Shown here piece after piece: positions 1 to 5,919 of a stretch of 6,077 nucleotides of DNA. The notes beneath the pieces were generated by a model, which did no database searches, was not told where the DNA came from, and worked only from the letters and a program-made list of their open reading frames with translations. The translations under genes and the position numbers were made by a program. How positions within the stretch are numbered: the stretch's first letter is position 1; every line of letters starts with the position of its first letter. Source of the DNA: Pseudomonadota bacterium (lineage in GTDB: Bacteria; Pseudomonadota; Alphaproteobacteria; Acetobacterales; Acetobacteraceae); contig JAJZVS010000243.1 of NCBI GenBank assembly GCA_021845555.1, positions 1-6,077 of the forward strand, written 5' to 3'.

Positions 1-24
1 GCGGCCGGCGGGAAAGCACGCGAT

Positions 25-44
25 CGGAGGCCCCCACGCCTCCG
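25..44. terminator. GC-rich hairpin, possible terminator of an upstream gene
   Basis: A perfect 7-bp stem (CGGAGGC at 25-31 pairing with GCCTCCG at 38-44) encloses a 6-base loop. It lies in non-coding sequence before the first gene. The downstream side is CGCTCTTGCG and not a real T-run, so intrinsic termination would be weak. It could instead belong to the untranslated 3' end of a gene outside the window. No coding region is convincing in 1-109. Confidence 0.3.
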
Positions 45-60
45 CGCTCTTGCGCGCGGA

Positions 61-89
61 TGGCAGGCGGCCTATGTGACTAGCATAAT
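61..89 (+). promoter_or_regulatory. Weak candidate sigma70-type promoter for the MATE gene
   Basis: CATAAT at 84-89 matches the -10 consensus at five of six bases and sits in the only AT-rich patch of the leader. Seventeen bases upstream, TGGCAG (61-66) is a poor -35. A start near 96 would leave a leader of about 14 nucleotides before the ATG at 110. The prediction rests mainly on the -10 match and the position. Confidence 0.25.
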
Positions 90-109
90 AGTAGTGACAG
101 GCGCAGGTC

Positions 110-1549
110 ATGCCGGCTCCGCTCTCCGCCGCCGTCCCCTCCCCCGCCGGGCTCAGCCCGCGCACCAGGCTGCTGCTGCACGGGCCGATCGCCGCCACGC
201 TGATCCGCCTCGCCTGGCCGAACATGCTGGTGATGCTGGCCCAGGCGGCCACCGGGCTGATCGAGACGTTCTGGGTCGCCCGCCTCGGCACCGACGCGCT
301 GGCCGGCATGGCGCTGGTGTTTCCGGGCGTGATGCTGGTGCAGATGATCTCGGCCGGGGCGATGGGCGGCGGCATCTCGGCGGCGGTCGCGCGCGCGCTG
401 GGGTCCGACCGGCGCGACGAGGCGGACGCGCTGGTGCTGCACGCCGTCCTCATCAACGTCGTGCTGGGGCTGGCCTGCTCGGTGCTGGTGCTGGGGTTGG
501 GGCCGTCGCTGTACCGGGCGCTCGGCGGGTCCGGCGGGTCGCTGGCGGCGGCGCTGGCCTATTCGAACGTGGTGTTCGCCGGCAACCTGCTGCTCTGGGT
601 GATGAACGGGCTGGCGAGCGTGATCCGCGGCACCGGCAACATGCTGGTGCCCGCGCTGGTGATCTGCGCCGGCGTGGTGGTGCTGGTGCCGCTGTCGCCC
701 TGCCTGATCTTCGGCCTCGGGCCGTTCCCCGCGCTCGGCATCGCCGGCGGCGCGGCGGCGCTGCTGGGGTTCTACGCCGGCGGCACGCTGGTGCTGGGCT
801 GGTATATCCTGAGCGGGCGCAACCTGGCCCGGTTCCGGCTGGTTCCCCTGCGCTGGGAGATGTTCTCCCGTATCCTGCGGGTGGGCGGGGTGGCGAGCCT
901 CACCTCGGTGCAGACCAACGTCACGGTGGCGCTGACCACCGCGCTGGTCGGCCGCACGGCGGGGGCGGACGCGGTGGCGGGCTACGGCACCGGGGCGCGG
1001 CTGGAATATTTGCTGGTGCCGCTGGTCTTTGGGCTGGGGGCGCCGCTGGTGGCGATGGTCGGCACCAATATCGGCGCCGGGCAGCCGGGCCGGGCGCTGC
1101 GGATCACCGCGATCGGCGGCTTGCTGGCGTTTACCGTCACCGAGGCGATCGGCCTCGGCGCGGCGGCGTTCCCGCATGCCTGGCTCGGGCTGTTCGGGCA
1201 CGATCCGCGGATGCTGGCCACCGGCAGCGCGTATCTGCGGGCGGTGGGACCGGCCTACGGGCTGTATGGGCTGGGGCTTGCGCTCTATTTCGCTTCGCAG
1301 GGCGCCGGGCGGCTGTTCTGGCCGGTGGCGGCGGGGTTGGCGCGGATGGTGCTGGCGGTGGGCGGCGGGTGGCTGGCGCTGCGGCTGACCGGCTCGCTGG
1401 GCTGGATGTTCGTCGCGCTGGCGCTGGGGCTGGCGGCCTACGGCCTTGGCATCGCCGGGGCGATCTGGTCCGGAACCTGGTTCCGCGCCCCGCGCGCCGG
1501 CGCCGCGCTGGTGCCGGCCACCGTCACACCAGCCCGGCCGCGATATTGA
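110..1549 (+). CDS. MATE family efflux transporter (NorM/DinF-like)
   Basis: This 479-residue inner-membrane protein belongs to the multidrug and toxic compound extrusion superfamily, secondary exporters that use H+ or Na+ antiport to expel cationic drugs or metabolites. The length fits the usual 440-480 residues and about 12 hydrophobic segments are visible. Two MatE repeats can be placed at about residues 30-190 and 250-415. Family-like motifs are GGGISAAVARALGSD (86-100) with following acidic residues, RGTGN (173-177), GTNIGAGQPGRA (318-329) and FASQGAGR (394-401). The first 25 residues are a cytoplasmic lead-in rich in Pro and Ala. ATG at 110 is chosen because in-frame stops lie directly upstream (77-97) and a weak AGG precedes it (105-107). 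The last 26 bases overlap the oppositely oriented DUF1345 gene. The substrate cannot be told from sequence, and no adjacent regulator gene is present. Confidence 0.9.
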   Translation: MPAPLSAAVPSPAGLSPRTRLLLHGPIAATLIRLAWPNMLVMLAQAATGLIETFWVARLGTDALAGMALVFPGVMLVQMISAGAMGGGISAAVARALGSDRRDEADALVLHAVLINVVLGLACSVLVLGLGPSLYRALGGSGGSLAAALAYSNVVFAGNLLLWVMNGLASVIRGTGNMLVPALVICAGVVVLVPLSPCLIFGLGPFPALGIAGGAAALLGFYAGGTLVLGWYILSGRNLARFRLVPLRWEMFSRILRVGGVASLTSVQTNVTVALTTALVGRTAGADAVAGYGTGARLEYLLVPLVFGLGAPLVAMVGTNIGAGQPGRALRITAIGGLLAFTVTEAIGLGAAAFPHAWLGLFGHDPRMLATGSAYLRAVGPAYGLYGLGLALYFASQGAGRLFWPVAAGLARMVLAVGGGWLALRLTGSLGWMFVALALGLAAYGLGIAGAIWSGTWFRAPRAGAALVPATVTPARPRY

Positions 1550-2228
1550 CCGTCAGCGCCAGGATGATGGTGTTGAACAGGAAGCTCAGCAGCCCGTGCA
1601 CCGTCGCCAGCCGGCGCAGCTTGCGGCTGGCGATCTGCACGTCGGAGACCTGGAAGGTCATCCCCAGCACCAGCGAGAAATAGGCGAAGTCCATGTAATC
1701 GGGGGTGGTTTCGCCGGGAAACTCGAGCCCGCGGTCGAACGCCGGCGGGGCGAGGTCGCGCGCGTAGTATTCGTGCGCGTAGCGGAACGCGAAGGTGGTG
1801 TGCATCATCAGCCACGACACCGCGAGCGTGCCGGCCACCAGCGCGATGTGCAGGCCGCGGGTGACGGGCGTGAGCCCCTTGGTCTCCGCGAACACCCCCA
1901 GGATCGCGGCGAGGCTTGCCACCGCGGCGGCGACGGTGAGGGCGAAGATGGTCCACTCGCCCTCCTCCTCGCGCTTGGCGTTGTGCGCCATGCGCTCGGG
2001 CGGCGCGGAGAGGAACAGGGCGAAGGCCAGCACGACATAGAGACCGGTGCCGATGTCCCAGGCGAGCACCGCGGCGGTGACCGGGGCCATCGGCGTGGCG
2101 GCGAGCGCGGCGCCGGCGAGCCCCCCCGCGGCGGCCCCGGCGAACAGGCGCGGACGCCCGGCAACGATGCGCGCGGCGCGGGCGAACGGGCCGGAGCGGT
2201 GCCGGGAGGCGAGGCCGGGGAAGGTCAT
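1524..2228 (-). CDS. DUF1345 domain-containing integral membrane protein
   Basis: The 234-residue product matches the DUF1345 family of inner-membrane proteins of unknown function. Hydrophobic segments lie at about residues 28-45, 50-73, 94-113, 125-144, 180-192 and 209-231. The family hallmarks are in the second half: HTTFAFRYAHEYY (143-155), then PDYMDFAYFSLVLGMTFQVS (176-195), the DVQ that follows, and the C-terminal HGLLSFLFNTIILALTVNI (211-229). The N-terminal 25 residues are basic and cytoplasmic. The ATG at 2228 has only a weak AAGG-like SD, so the start is less certain than the family. The gene begins 58 bp after the cytochrome c stop on the same strand with no evident terminator between, so the two may be cotranscribed. 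Its 3' end overlaps the MATE gene tail-to-tail by 26 bp. No function is assigned to the family that I can state with confidence. Confidence 0.85.
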   Translation of the reverse strand: MTFPGLASRHRSGPFARAARIVAGRPRLFAGAAAGGLAGAALAATPMAPVTAAVLAWDIGTGLYVVLAFALFLSAPPERMAHNAKREEEGEWTIFALTVAAAVASLAAILGVFAETKGLTPVTRGLHIALVAGTLAVSWLMMHTTFAFRYAHEYYARDLAPPAFDRGLEFPGETTPDYMDFAYFSLVLGMTFQVSDVQIASRKLRRLATVHGLLSFLFNTIILALTVNIAAGLV

Positions 2229-2286
2229 GCGGGCCTGGGCCTTGGGGCTCGGGGCTTGCGGCGGGCGGCGGAAGCGGCCGATGCTT

Positions 2287-2748
2287 CTACTTGAATTGGG
2301 TGCCCATCACCGCGCCCTTGGACAGCGAGGTCAGATAGGCGATCAGATCCACCATCTCCGGACTGTCGGAGGCCGGCGGCTTGCCTTGGATCCCGCCCTG
2401 GATGCAGTGCGCCAACTGCTGTTCCAGCGTGATGACCCGGTGCTTCTGGGGCACGAATTTCGGGAACAGGGCCGCGACGCCCATCAGGCTCGGGATGTGA
2501 CCGCCGCCCGGCAGGGTGCCCTCGGTCCTGCCGCCGTTGCTGTGGCAGGTCGCGCAGGTGCGCACGCCGCCGAATTTGTCGCTGGCAAAAATCTCCGCGC
2601 CCTGCTGCACGGCCTGGTCCATCGAGGCGACCTCGGCGGTGGGACTGCCCCCGGCCGACGTCGCGCGCGCGAGGTGCGGCGGGAGCAGCCACACGGCCAG
2701 CGCGGCGGCGGCGAGGAACGGGAGGAGACGGAGCGATCGGTTGGACAT
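2287..2748 (-). CDS. Exported monohaem c-type cytochrome, SoxA/TsdA-like C-terminal region
   Basis: This 153-residue protein is predicted to act as a periplasmic electron carrier or the electron-transfer subunit of an oxidoreductase. Residues 1-29 form a signal peptide: basic MSNRSLR, a hydrophobic core, then HLARA with likely cleavage near residue 29. One haem-binding motif, CATCH, lies at 65-69. A distal axial ligand could be Met89 in PSLMGVAALFP, with Cys115 and Met132 as alternatives. The segment ITLEQQLAHCIQGGIQGKP (106-124) followed by DLIAYLTSLSKG (134-145) recalls the SoxA/TsdA group of sulfur-compound cytochromes, but this is judged from memory of the motif only. I chose the ATG at 2748, not an upstream one at 2859, because AAGGA (2757-2761) stands 8 bases before it and the signal peptide begins there. 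No sox or tsd partner gene is in the window; the downstream neighbour is DUF1345. Confidence 0.82.
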   Translation of the reverse strand: MSNRSLRLLPFLAAAALAVWLLPPHLARATSAGGSPTAEVASMDQAVQQGAEIFASDKFGGVRTCATCHSNGGRTEGTLPGGGHIPSLMGVAALFPKFVPQKHRVITLEQQLAHCIQGGIQGKPPASDSPEMVDLIAYLTSLSKGAVMGTQFK

Positions 2749-3026
2749 TGCGGTTTTCCTTTCGGCGGCAGGCGGCACGCCGGATGAGCCTACTCCGGAG
2801 CGCGCCGGTGCGCCAACGACGCGCGGGGCCGAAGTGGCCGGCCGTTTCGCGGCCTCCACATCGGGACTTCCGCGAGGCGAAGTCGTTGCGGTGTCTGCCA
2901 GCCTGCCGATCGCCGGCGCGCCCGGCCGCCGTTGATGTTCGCGCCGATGCCGGGCAGAGTTTCCACGGCCCTGGCGACGGGACGATCCATGATGGGCGGC
3001 GTCCCTGCCTCTGACGGAGTACGCGC
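2749..3026. other. Divergent intergenic region between cytochrome c and DUF2501 genes
   Basis: This 278-bp gap must hold the promoters for both divergent genes. For the minus-strand cytochrome, a weak -35 TTGGCG (complement of 2811-2816) and -10 TAGGCT (complement of 2787-2792) are 18 bp apart and would start transcription about 30 bases before the ATG. I could find no acceptable promoter pair for the plus-strand gene. Open frames here lack any recognisable protein character and are taken as GC-driven shadows. No RNA gene is evident. Confidence 0.4.
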
Positions 3027-3521
3027 ATGCGCTTGCTGACGGACTGCCGGACTGCCCCTGTGCTGAAGCGGATTTGCGTCACCATTGCCCTCGGCGGCGT
3101 CTGCGGGGCGTTGCTGCTGGCGGGACCGCCGGCGCGGGCGCAGTTGCTGAATCAGTTGCAGAACGCGGTGGGATCGGGACAAGGGTCGGGCAGCGGCGGG
3201 CTGGGGAGCCTCGGCGGCCTCGGTGGGGGCCTGCCGTCGGTGAACAACGCAAGCCCGACCAACCTCGCCGGGATCATCCAATACTGCATCCGAAACAACT
3301 ATCTGAGCGGGGGCGCCGCGTCCTCGGTCAAGGACTCGCTGCTCGGCAAAGTGACGGGGTCGCGCCAGGGATCGACGGACAGCGGATTCAGGGCCGGCAA
3401 CAGCGGCTTGCTGGAAACCGGCCAGGGCCAGAGCTTCGGTCTGGGTGGCGGCGGCATCAAGGCGCAAGTGACGCGCAAGGTATGCAGCCTGGTACTGCAA
3501 CGCGCGAAGTCGATGCTCTGA
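3027..3521 (+). CDS. DUF2501 domain-containing exported protein (YjjA-like)
   Basis: The 164-residue product resembles the DUF2501 family, whose Escherichia coli member is YjjA, a small envelope protein of unknown function. A signal peptide spans residues 1-38 with a long n-region, a hydrophobic core at 17-32 and a likely cut after ARA (36-38). A low-complexity Gly/Ser/Leu linker follows (49-69). The conserved domain runs from about 78 to the end: NLAGIIQYCIRNNYLSG (79-95), VKDSLLGK (101-108), and a C-terminal VTRKVCSLVLQRAKSML (148-164). Cys87 and Cys153 are the only cysteines in the mature part and could form a disulfide. ATG at 3027 is supported by GGAG at 3016-3019, 7 bases upstream. The gene stands alone, diverging from the cytochrome gene and converging on the PEBP gene 46 bp downstream. 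No clear terminator hairpin was found between the convergent pair. Confidence 0.82.
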   Translation: MRLLTDCRTAPVLKRICVTIALGGVCGALLLAGPPARAQLLNQLQNAVGSGQGSGSGGLGSLGGLGGGLPSVNNASPTNLAGIIQYCIRNNYLSGGAASSVKDSLLGKVTGSRQGSTDSGFRAGNSGLLETGQGQSFGLGGGGIKAQVTRKVCSLVLQRAKSML

Positions 3522-3567
3522 TCCCGGTGCGCGGGCGTCGGGGGGAAGGGTCCCGGTTCCGCCGCCG

Positions 3568-4134
3568 CTACCGCGCCCGTCCGAACCGCCCCACGATCCG
3601 CGCGCTTGCCAGTGCGTCGGCCCGCAACCGCGTCCGCACCGCGTCGGGCGGCGTCCCCGCCGGCAGGTTCAGCCGCGCCACGCGCAGCGCATAGACGGTG
3701 ATGCGGTAGTGGTGCGGCGGATCGCCCACCGGCGGGCACGGGCCGCCGTAACGGGCGAAACCGAAACTGGTCCGCCCCTGCGTAGCGCCCGCCGGCAGCG
3801 CCGGCGACCCCGGCGTGCCGGCGCCGGCGCGCAACCCGCGCACGTCGGGCGGGATATCGAGCACCACCCAATGCCACCAGCCGCGCCCGCCGCGCGCGTC
3901 CGTATCGTGGATCGTCACCGCGAAGCTCCGCGTCCCCGCCGGCGCGCCGGACCAGGCGAGCGCGGGGGAGCGGTTGGCGCCGGTGCAGCCGTGCAGATCG
4001 AGTTCCTGCGCCGGGGGCATGGTGCCGCCGTCGGGGAAATCGGGGCTGGTCACGCCGAACCCGGCCGCCGCCGCAGGCCTTGGCGTGGCGAGAGCAAGGG
4101 CGGCGAGGCAGGCGGCGCGCGGGACAGAACGCAT
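3568..4134 (-). CDS. Exported YbhB/YbcL family Raf kinase inhibitor-like protein (PEBP fold)
   Basis: The 188-residue protein belongs to the phosphatidylethanolamine-binding protein superfamily, bacterial YbhB/YbcL branch. Bacterial members bind small anionic ligands in a conserved pocket, and their physiological role is mostly unknown. Pocket motifs are visible in order: NRSPALAWSGAP (54-65), HDTDA (76-80, where most relatives have DPDA), WWHWVVLDIP (86-95), YGGPCPP (129-135) and HHYRITVYAL (141-150). The N-terminus is a signal peptide of about 23 residues ending in AAA, implying a periplasmic location. Cys50 and Cys133 could form a disulfide there. The ATG at 4134 is preferred over a longer frame from 4242 because AAGGAG (complement of 4141-4146) lies 6 bases upstream and the signal peptide starts at this Met. 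It converges on the DUF2501 gene and diverges from the GxxExxY cassette, so it is probably monocistronic. Confidence 0.9.
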   Translation of the reverse strand: MRSVPRAACLAALALATPRPAAAAGFGVTSPDFPDGGTMPPAQELDLHGCTGANRSPALAWSGAPAGTRSFAVTIHDTDARGGRGWWHWVVLDIPPDVRGLRAGAGTPGSPALPAGATQGRTSFGFARYGGPCPPVGDPPHHYRITVYALRVARLNLPAGTPPDAVRTRLRADALASARIVGRFGRAR

Positions 4135-4287
4135 CGATTGCTCCTTTTCAGCGCCGCACACGGTGCGACGGTGATGCCTCGATCGGCAAGAGCGGGGCCG
4201 CGGGCCGGAGGTCCGGCGGCTGCTGGACGGCATTTTCATCAATGTTTTGGCAAGCTTTGGCTGTTGGTATCAGGAAGGAAGGCTTTC

Positions 4288-4326
4288 AACGCAAAAAACG
4301 CAAATGAACGCAAATGAACGCAAATG
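4288..4326 (+). repeat. Left arm of 39-bp inverted repeat, with 10-bp tandem units
   Basis: After AACGCAAAAAA the arm contains the 10-base unit CGCAAATGAA in tandem (4299, 4309 and a near-complete copy from 4319). Each unit carries an ATG (4304, 4314, 4324), and the 10-base spacing puts these in three different reading frames. The arm is the exact reverse complement of 4709-4747. The 10-bp spacing would place equivalent bases on one face of the helix, which would suit a repeated protein-binding site. Confidence 0.95.
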
Positions 4327-4697
4327 AAAACATGGTCAACGATCTATCGCGGCTGGTCATCGGGTGCGCGCTGGTCGTTGCCAATACGCTCGGGTCGGGA
4401 TTTGTCGAGAAGGTTTACGAGAACGCGCTCGCATACGAGCTGCGCAAGCGGGGTATTGCCGTGGCGCGACAAGGCGGTATCGTCGTCAGGTATGATGGTG
4501 CGGTCGTCGGTGAGTACACGACGGACTTGCTGGTGGAGGAGGTGGTGCTGGTGGAGATCAAGGCCGTCGCTGCACTGGCCACTGTCCATCGCGCTCAATG
4601 CCTGAACTACCTCAAGGCCACGGGGCTGCGTCTCTGCCTGCTGCTGAACTTCGGGCCACCGCGCCTGGAAATCAAGCGCATCGTTCAAGGCCTTTGA
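4314..4697 (+). CDS. GxxExxY protein (PD-(D/E)XK nuclease-like)
   Basis: The 127-residue product carries the family signature G29-F-V-E32-K-V-Y35 near the N-terminus, within VEKVYENALAYELRKRG (31-47). A nuclease-like core follows, with Asp71 (YTTDLLVEE) and E81-I-K83 (VLVEIKA) as the D...ExK motif. HRAQCLNYLKATG (92-104) and a closing strand LEIKRIVQGL complete it. Length is normal for the family, so the gene looks intact. Members are described as PD-(D/E)XK-like, but the cellular role is not established. The ATG at 4314 lies inside the left repeat arm and encodes MNANE. An in-frame ATG at 4332, just outside the arm, would start at MVNDLSRLV and is a plausible alternative. Neither has an SD at normal spacing; the nearest purine run (GGAAGGAAGG, 4273-4282) is about 31 bases from 4314. 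The gene is less GC-rich than its neighbours, consistent with transfer. Confidence 0.88.
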   Translation: MNANENMVNDLSRLVIGCALVVANTLGSGFVEKVYENALAYELRKRGIAVARQGGIVVRYDGAVVGEYTTDLLVEEVVLVEIKAVAALATVHRAQCLNYLKATGLRLCLLLNFGPPRLEIKRIVQGL

Positions 4698-4708
4698 GGC
4701 ACCGGACC

Positions 4709-4747
4709 CATTTGCGTTCATTTGCGTTCATTTGCGTTTTTTGCGTT
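4709..4747 (-). repeat. Right arm of 39-bp inverted repeat
   Basis: The exact reverse complement of 4288-4326, beginning 11 bp after the GxxExxY stop codon. On the plus strand it ends with T-rich runs (4737-4742), which might help stop transcription. A transcript covering both arms could form a 39-bp stem that encloses the whole gene and covers its start codon. This is inferred from complementarity only. Confidence 0.95.
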
Positions 4748-4874
4748 TTAGATTCTTCTTCGTCACGCCGCGCCGCGCGTTCGGGCAGCGCAATGGGGCC
4801 CAGCGCCGACACGCGGATGCCGCAGCGCCGCCGAGCCCATGCGGTGTATTGTGCTCTGATCTTCAGGCATAAGC

Positions 4875-5153
4875 GTGCCTCCCCGTGGCGTGATCCCGGT
4901 CGATACCTCGCCCCGGCTCGATCGTCCGCGCACGGGCCACCAGACCCTCGCCGACCTGCCCCTGGCCGTCGTCGCCACCGACGCGGAGGTCCTGGGGTTC
5001 ATCGAGCACCGCACCCTGTTCCGCCACGGCGTGGGGTATGTCGATGTCCATCGCCTGGCCAACACGCGCCTGATGGCCGGGGCCACGGTCTGGACGCACG
5101 ACAATCGTCCGCACGGCCTCGCGGCCCGGCTGGGACTGGCGGGGGTGGGCTGA
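4875..5153 (+). pseudogene. vapC: Remnant of VapC-type PIN-domain toxin with a central deletion
   Basis: The frame encodes 92 residues from GTG at 4875; a GTG at 4890 (giving VIPVDTS) fits the usual VapC start better. VapC toxins are ribonucleases with a PIN fold and an acidic active site, silenced by a cognate VapB. Retained parts are VDTS with the first Asp (D10) and D16, then VATDAEVLGFIEHRTLFRHG (33-52), YVDVHRLA with D57 (55-62), and VWTHDNR with D76 (72-78). Intact relatives are about 125-130 residues. Here TGHQTLADLP joins the N-terminal motif directly to the later half, so about 40 residues are missing, including the expected second acidic residue (Glu of the xGELxxG helix). Pro13 and Pro18 also replace residues usually in a helix. 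Catalytic activity is unlikely. No VapB-like frame was seen in the preceding 125 bp. The tail lies 70 bp before hisG. Confidence 0.6.
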
Positions 5154-5181
5154 CGCGGCGCCCCCCTTCGCCTTCCCCCCG

Positions 5182-5216
5182 CTCTGGTGGTATCCACCCC
5201 CCGCAGACCACCGGAG
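5182..5216 (+). promoter_or_regulatory. hisG leader hairpin that covers the Shine-Dalgarno, with an alternative fold
   Basis: CTCTGGTGGT (5182-5191) pairs with ACCACCGGAG (5207-5216) to give a 10-bp stem with one T-G pair and a 15-base loop. Its 3' arm contains GGAG (5213-5216), the hisG SD, 7 bases before the ATG. The same 5' arm can instead pair as GGTGG (5186-5190) with CCACC (5194-5198) around a TAT loop, leaving the SD free. The geometry suits control of translation initiation, but no ligand, leader peptide or conserved riboswitch class is recognised, and chance is possible in such GC-rich DNA. Confidence 0.35.
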
Positions 5217-5223
5217 CCCCCAG

Positions 5224-5919
5224 ATGACCGCGGCCTTCCCCGCCCCCGCACCCGAGGCGGAGACCGACGCCCCGCTGATCCTCGCGCTGCCCAAAGGCCG
5301 CATTCTGGCCGAATGCGGGACCCTGCTCGCGCGCGCCGGCGTCATCCCCGCCTCCGACTACACCGATGAATCCAGCCGCCGGCTGCGCTTCCCGACCAAC
5401 GAGCCGGGTCTCGACGTGGTGCGCGTGCGGCCGTTCGACGTCGCCACCTTCGTCGCCTTCGGTGCCGCCGAACTCGGCATCTGCGGCGCCGACGTGCTGA
5501 TGGAGTTCGACTACCCGGAAATCTACGCCCCGCTCGACCTCGGCATCGGCCGCTGCCGCATCGCCGTGGCCGAACCGAAAGCGACCGCCGGCAGCGACGA
5601 TCCCGCGCGCTGGTCCAGCGTGCGGGTGGCGAGCAAATACCCGAACGTCGCCCGCCGGCACTTCGCCGCCCGCGGCGTGCAGGCGGAGGTGGTGGAACTC
5701 TCGGGCGCGATGGAACTCGCCCCCGGCCTGGGGTTGTCGCGGCTGATCGTCGATCTGGTGCAGACCGGCTCCACCCTGAAGGCCAACGGGCTGGTGGAAA
5801 CCGAGGTGATCGCCCCGGTCACGTCCCGCCTGATCGTCAACCGCACCGCGCTGAAAACCCGCCCGGAGGCGATCGGCGCCTGGATCGCCCGCTTCCGCGC
5901 CGCGCTGGCCGCCGCATGA
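5224..5919 (+). CDS. hisG: ATP phosphoribosyltransferase, short form (HisG)
   Basis: HisG catalyses the first step of histidine biosynthesis: ATP plus PRPP to phosphoribosyl-ATP and pyrophosphate, in the cytoplasm. At 231 residues it is the short form, which lacks the C-terminal regulatory domain and in known systems needs the HisZ subunit for activity and histidine feedback. No hisZ is in this window. Family motifs are LALPKGRI (20-27), RLRFPTNE (53-60), ELGICGADVL (83-92), ASKYPNVARRHF (136-147), ELSGAMELAPGLG (158-170) and the PRPP-binding loop DLVQTGSTLKANGL (177-190). The first 16 residues are an Ala/Pro-rich extension. ATG at 5224 has GGAG 7 bases upstream. The stop overlaps the hisD start as ATGA, showing translational coupling. 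The 70-bp leader contains a candidate SD-masking hairpin. Assignment is secure. Confidence 0.96.
   Translation: MTAAFPAPAPEAETDAPLILALPKGRILAECGTLLARAGVIPASDYTDESSRRLRFPTNEPGLDVVRVRPFDVATFVAFGAAELGICGADVLMEFDYPEIYAPLDLGIGRCRIAVAEPKATAGSDDPARWSSVRVASKYPNVARRHFAARGVQAEVVELSGAMELAPGLGLSRLIVDLVQTGSTLKANGLVETEVIAPVTSRLIVNRTALKTRPEAIGAWIARFRAALAAA

Larger units (their letters stand above)
4288..4747. mobile_element. Putative GxxExxY cassette bounded by a perfect 39-bp inverted repeat
   Basis: The 460-bp unit consists of two perfect 39-bp inverted arms (4288-4326 and 4709-4747) around a single GxxExxY gene. The interior is visibly less GC-rich than both flanks (55-60% against about 70%, by eye). 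The arms hug the gene: the start codon lies inside the left arm and the stop is 11 bp before the right arm. From general knowledge, GxxExxY genes occur in many unrelated bacteria, often in several copies, and similar repeats often border them. Mobility is inferred. No target-site duplication is visible next to the arms, and no transposase is encoded, so any movement would need an enzyme supplied elsewhere. Confidence 0.45.

Noticed and set aside
80..1201. 373-residue minus-strand frame opposite the MATE gene
   Set aside because: It is dominated by Gln, Arg, His and Pro, the typical antisense reading of a hydrophobic GC-rich gene. The MATE frame fully explains the region.
76..1683. Long 535-residue plus-strand frame overlapping the MATE gene
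   Set aside because: The translation is Arg/Gly/Ala-rich without any domain character and is an out-of-frame shadow of the MATE gene in GC-rich DNA.
1446..2294. 282-residue plus-strand frame opposite DUF1345
   Set aside because: Low-complexity Gly/Glu/Arg/His composition with no family resemblance. DUF1345 on the other strand has conserved motifs and membrane segments.
4204..4217. Perfect palindrome GCCGGAGGTCCGGC upstream of the cassette
   Set aside because: The loop is only two bases and such short palindromes are common at this GC content. No T-run follows.
4344..4721. 125-residue minus-strand frame starting in the right repeat arm (MNANGSGAS...)
   Set aside because: The mirror-image start comes from the inverted repeat carrying ATG on both strands. 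The body has no conserved motif, while the plus strand encodes a clear GxxExxY protein.
4280..4755. Target-site duplication flanking the inverted repeat
   Set aside because: The bases just outside the two arms (GGCTTTC on the left, TTAGATTC on the right) do not match as a direct repeat of convincing length.
4849..4873. TTGTGC ... CATAAG as a promoter for the VapC remnant
   Set aside because: The hexamers are only 13 bp apart, too close for a sigma70 promoter, and the matches are weak.
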